Part shown: positions 61,233 to 64,000 of the stretch, one piece after another
Numbering within the stretch: position 1 is the stretch's first letter
Layout: the number at the start of each line of letters is the position of its first letter
NCBI GenBank assembly: GCA_008330645.1
Contig: VLTN01000002.1
Coordinates: 682,001-746,000, forward strand
Length of the DNA: 64,000 nt
Source of the DNA: Cafeteria roenbergensis
Lineage: Eukaryota > Sar > Bigyra > Bicosoecida > Cafeteriaceae
Reading direction: 5' to 3'
The notes under the pieces: model-generated
Seen by the model: only the letters and a program-made list of their open reading frames with translations
Database searches by the model: none
Told to the model about the DNA's origin: nothing
Made by a program: the position numbers and the translations under genes

Positions 61233-62322
61233 TCAACTGAAGAAAACGCGCGTGGCGTTCGCGGTGGTCACGGCAGCAACCTCCTCGACGCTGACGCCAT
61301 GAAGCGCAGCAACAACTTCGGCAACCTGCCGAATGTGACAAGGCTCGCACCGGTCCTTGACGCAGTGACCGGGAACCTTCTTCTCGGGCTTCTTGACCGT
61401 CGGAAACTCGGTGCGGACGTGCTCGAAGCCAGCGTGAGTGCGCTTGACCCCGCACCACGGCGCGTCAGTCTCGAGCATCATGCGGTGCAAGGGGATTGTC
61501 TTGACAACCTCGAGGTTTGCTGCGGTCTTGAGTGAGCAGCCATTCACCCCGATGTACAGATCAAGCTCCATCAGCTGCTTCGCCTCCTCTGCGCTCCCGG
61601 TGAAGCTGTGCACCACGCCGTGCCGGAACCGGTCGCGGTTGGAGCGCACAATGTCTGCGACAGGGACTTGGCGCGAGGGTTCATGCGCTGGTGAGACACT
61701 GAACGGCAGGCCGGGCTGGCTGCGTCGCCGTGGCGACGTTTCTGGTGCGCAACGCGCGCGTTCTAGCCTCACCGATGAACGCGTCGTGGCATCCCCGCGA
61801 GTGGAAGAACATAGGCAGCCCCGTCGCCTCGGCGAGCTCGAAGTGCCGCGGGAAGTGGCGCGCTTGAGCCTCCATGCTGCAGAAATGGGTTCTGTCGGCG
61901 TCCAGGCCACACTCGCCGATGGCTTTCACCTTCCCCCCCGCCGCATCGATCACCGCCATGAGCGCGGCAACGTGGGCTTCGGGGGAAGTCGCCTTGTCGA
62001 ACTCTCCCGCGCGAGTGGGGTGCACCCCGACCGTGAAGAACAGGCGGTCGTCCTTCTCCGCAAGCTTGGCTGCCTCCGCCGTTTCGGCAAGGCACCCCGC
62101 CGTGACTAGCATCTTGTCGACGCCATTCGCCCACGCTCGTTCGAGCACCTCGTCCAGGTCCGGGTCATGCTTGGACTTGCCCCGGTACGTACCCGAAAAC
62201 ATGGAGTCCGTCATGTTCGCGCCAATGTCGACGAAGAGAGAGCGCGAACCGGCTGGCGCCGAAGCGGCAGCCACCGCAGCCATGCGTGCGGGCGCCGCCA
62301 AGGCGCGCGCGGTGTGCAGCAT
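61233..62322 (-). CDS. TATDN1: TatD-family metal-dependent deoxyribonuclease
   Basis: Predicted Mg-dependent 3'-5' exonuclease/AP nuclease of the TATDN1 branch. Exons 62322-61773 and 61654-61233; GTGAGGC donor, GTCGCAG acceptor, phase agrees (G|AC = Asp); 323 residues, close to the family norm plus an N-terminal extension. The extension (MLHTARALAAPARMAAVAAA) looks like a mitochondrial presequence; an internal Met at 62283 would shorten it. Family order: FVDIGANMTDSMFSGTYRGK, FFTVGVHPTRAGEF, AIGECGLDADR (metal-binding Glu), GLPMFFHSR (His), then across the splice AFI|DIVRSNRDRF, VVHSFTGSAEEAKQL, LYIGVNGCSLKT, MLETDAPWCGVK (Asp) and CVKDRCEPCHIRQVAEVV. All are colinear with human TATDN1. It is divergent from the gene at the right edge with 231 bases between starts. 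Confidence 0.93.
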
Positions 62323-62553
62323 GCGCTGTGCTTCCGATTGCTTCAGGCGGCCGCTGTTTGCAAGAGAGCCGACAGCAGAGCTCTCCGCGTTCGCGCCGCT
62401 TGCGCGCGCAGGGCCGCACAGCCGCTTGCCCGAGCCACGAAGGGAGCCCTTGGCAGGGAGGTCCGGGGAGCTCGTGCCTCGGGCGGGGCTTGCGTCGGGC
62501 GTCTCCGACCGGAGTTGTGGCAGGCCCAGTCGGAGGCGCAACAGCTGCAGGCC

Positions 62554-63993
62554 ATGGCGGACCCCGGAAGCGGCAGCGACGCCGCGGGCTCTGATGGCTC
62601 CGCAATGCTCAGGATGCGGGGCACAGCGCGTGCCAGCACGGTGCTCACCAGCTCGTTGCGGGTCGGGGCTGCTCCGACAAATGCTGGGCCGGGCAGCCGC
62701 CGCAACACGGCAGCGACGCGCGACCGTTTTGTCATGGACGCGGAGGCCCCGGAATTGCTCCTTCCCGGGCTCGAGCCCGCCGCCAGCGATGCGCAGACGT
62801 CCAAGCGGCTGGCAAAGCTCCGGTCGCACTACCAGCCGCCGCCCCCAATCTACGTAAACGGCCGCAAGCGGGTGCTGACTGGCCGCAGCGCGAGGCGCAA
62901 CTCCGGGCTCGCGCAGCGCACAGCGGACCCGGGCACCAGCCCCAGGGCGGATGCGTGCCCCCCCTCGCCAGCTGGCCTGCGGTCAGCGAGGACGCGGTCG
63001 GAGCTCGCGCAGACGGCGCGTGCAGTCGCAAGCGGCAGAGGCGCGACTCACGCGCGCATGCCGTGGGACACGGCCGAGGCTGCCTCACGTCGCGAGAGCA
63101 GAGGCCGCAGACCTGCAAGCGCGCGATTCGGCCGCGCCCGGTCTGGCGGCGGGGAGGCGTGGGACGCCGCGGACCCGTACCGGCCGCAGCGCCGACTGGC
63201 GCCTCCCACGCCCGACACCGCGTTCCCTGCCGGCGGAGCGGGGCAGCCGCACGGCGGGTCCAGCGTGTGCGGATCTACCCGTCGACTTCCCGCCCCTTCT
63301 AGCAGCAGAGCCGCTGCCAAGCACGCGCTTTCCACGGGCGCGCTGGCCAGTCGGCGATCTGCAGCCGCAGCTTGGACAAGCGCTGACGTCGGCGCCGCCT
63401 CGTGCCCTGCCGAAAGGGCCAACGCGACGTCCCTCCCTGTGCTGCCTGCCTCGGCCCAGCGGCGGGGCGGGGCAGGCCGCGGCGCTGCGTCGGCTACGAC
63501 GCGCGCCGGAGCAGACGCCTCTGGGCCCGGCCCCGCGGGCAGGGCAGGCTCCCGTGCAAGAGGCAGGGCCGCTGCCGTGCGACGGCCAGGCCAGCAGCCG
63601 GTCAGTAGGCCGCAGCCCTGCCCTCACGGCACGACGGCTCGCCGCGCGCTGGTTCGCCTTTGGAGCGAGGTTGCTCTGCACGAGGGAGCGGCGTCCCTTC
63701 CGTCGCTCCCGCCGCTGCCGTTTGATGCGGAGCAGGCCCTGGAGGAGGCGGCGCAGGCGGAGGCGGAGGCGGAGGCGCAAGCAGAGGCGCAAGCCAGAGC
63801 GGCGGAGGCGGAGGCGCAAGCCAGAGAGGCGGAGGCGGAGGCGCAAGCCGAGGCGCAGCGCCTTGCAAAAGAGCATGCTGGCGGCGCAGCAGGGCAAAGC
63901 AAGGAGGGCGAAGGGATCGGCCTGGACGCCCAGAAGGCTGCCACCATCGCCAGCCTTGCGCGCCGGTGGCGGCGGCGGCAGCGCCGGTTCGGC
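62554..63993 (+). CDS. Unrecognised protein, 5' exon, cut by right edge
   Basis: A frame open from the Met at 62554 to the end of the window (480 codons); a later Met at 62734 is possible. The last bases shown, GTGAGCG from 63994, match the donor used by almost every intron here and leave phase 0, so I end the exon at 63993. Content is mostly disordered and Arg/Ala-rich: KRLAKLRSHYQPPPPIYVNG near 80, MPWDTAEAASRRESRGR near 170, then ARRALVRLWSEVALHEGAAS and LPPLPFDAEQALEEAAQ, a run of Ala-Glu-Ala-Gln coiled coil, and AATIASLARRWRRRQRRFG, which could be a weak IQ-type basic helix. No family recognised. Codon use is like its neighbours. Confidence 0.6.
63745..63853 (+). repeat. Imperfect (gcggag)n repeat encoding Ala-Glu/Gln coiled coil
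   Basis: Irregular copies of gcggaggcg and gcgcaagcc encode an EAEAQAEAQARAAEAEAQ-type helix in the right-edge gene; two 30-36-base blocks are near duplicates. Confidence 0.85.
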
Positions 63994-64000
63994 GTGAGCG

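Noticed and set aside
1-64000. Virus-like, virophage or transposon insert
   Set aside because: I looked for AT-rich islands, reverse transcriptase, integrase, capsid, transposase and terminal repeats, and saw none; composition is uniform.
1-64000. tRNA, rRNA or riboswitch genes
   Set aside because: No cloverleaf, T-loop GTTCRA context or rRNA-like block was recognised by eye; a tRNAscan or Rfam search would be decisive.

Overview
The window is nuclear DNA from a microbial eukaryote with a very GC-rich, gene-dense genome. Introns are short and nearly all begin GTGAG and end in (C/G)CAG. Twenty-one protein genes can be supported, two of them cut by the window edges. No rRNA, tRNA, CRISPR array, transposon, viral insert or AT-rich island was seen. 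The gene set is that of a motile, endocytic, apparently heterotrophic protist: a chitin synthase, a channelrhodopsin-like protein, an ERGIC3/Erv46 cargo receptor, a Munc13-like protein, a VHS-domain endosomal adaptor and a kinesin, with no plastid gene. A GC-rich heterotrophic stramenopile such as a bicosoecid (Cafeteria-like) is my best guess. It is an inference from gene content and composition, not a demonstrated identity.

Layout, left to right. At 1-13.6 kb, four minus-strand genes: a peroxisomal 3-ketoacyl-CoA thiolase with a PTS2 signal (cut by the left edge), a 1500-residue kinesin, a secreted beta-helix protein and the LCB1 subunit of serine palmitoyltransferase. At 14-24 kb, plus strand: a chitin synthase with an unusual repeat tail and a TALE-like homeodomain protein. 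At 24-37 kb: a TOM1-like VHS/GAT adaptor (minus), divergent from a very large Munc13-like protein, then an unknown 653-residue protein. At 37-45 kb, compact divergent and convergent pairs: an unknown repeat protein with a small membrane protein, NTAN1 with GPN1, and a Coa1/Tim21-like mitochondrial protein with ERGIC3. At 45-56 kb: a secreted beta-lactamase-fold hydrolase divergent from NADPH-cytochrome P450 reductase, then a long low-complexity protein with a small helix-turn-helix. At 56-64 kb: a PIG-S-like GPI transamidase subunit divergent from the channelrhodopsin-like gene, then TATDN1 divergent from an unknown gene cut by the right edge.

The most interesting locus is the five-exon rhodopsin gene (57914-60921). 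Its seven-helix part aligns almost without gaps to chlorophyte channelrhodopsins and keeps the retinal lysine, but it has glycine at the helix-C counterion position and asparagine at the helix-D gate position. It also carries a tail of about 500 residues with a degenerate receiver-like fold.

The genes do not form an operon-like pathway. Several fall into a secretory and surface theme: ERGIC3, PIG-S, LCB1, chitin synthase, Munc13-like and the VHS adaptor. Because the DNA is so GC-rich, antisense frames stay open for hundreds of codons. Exon models here rest on conserved motifs and splice-phase agreement, not on frame length.
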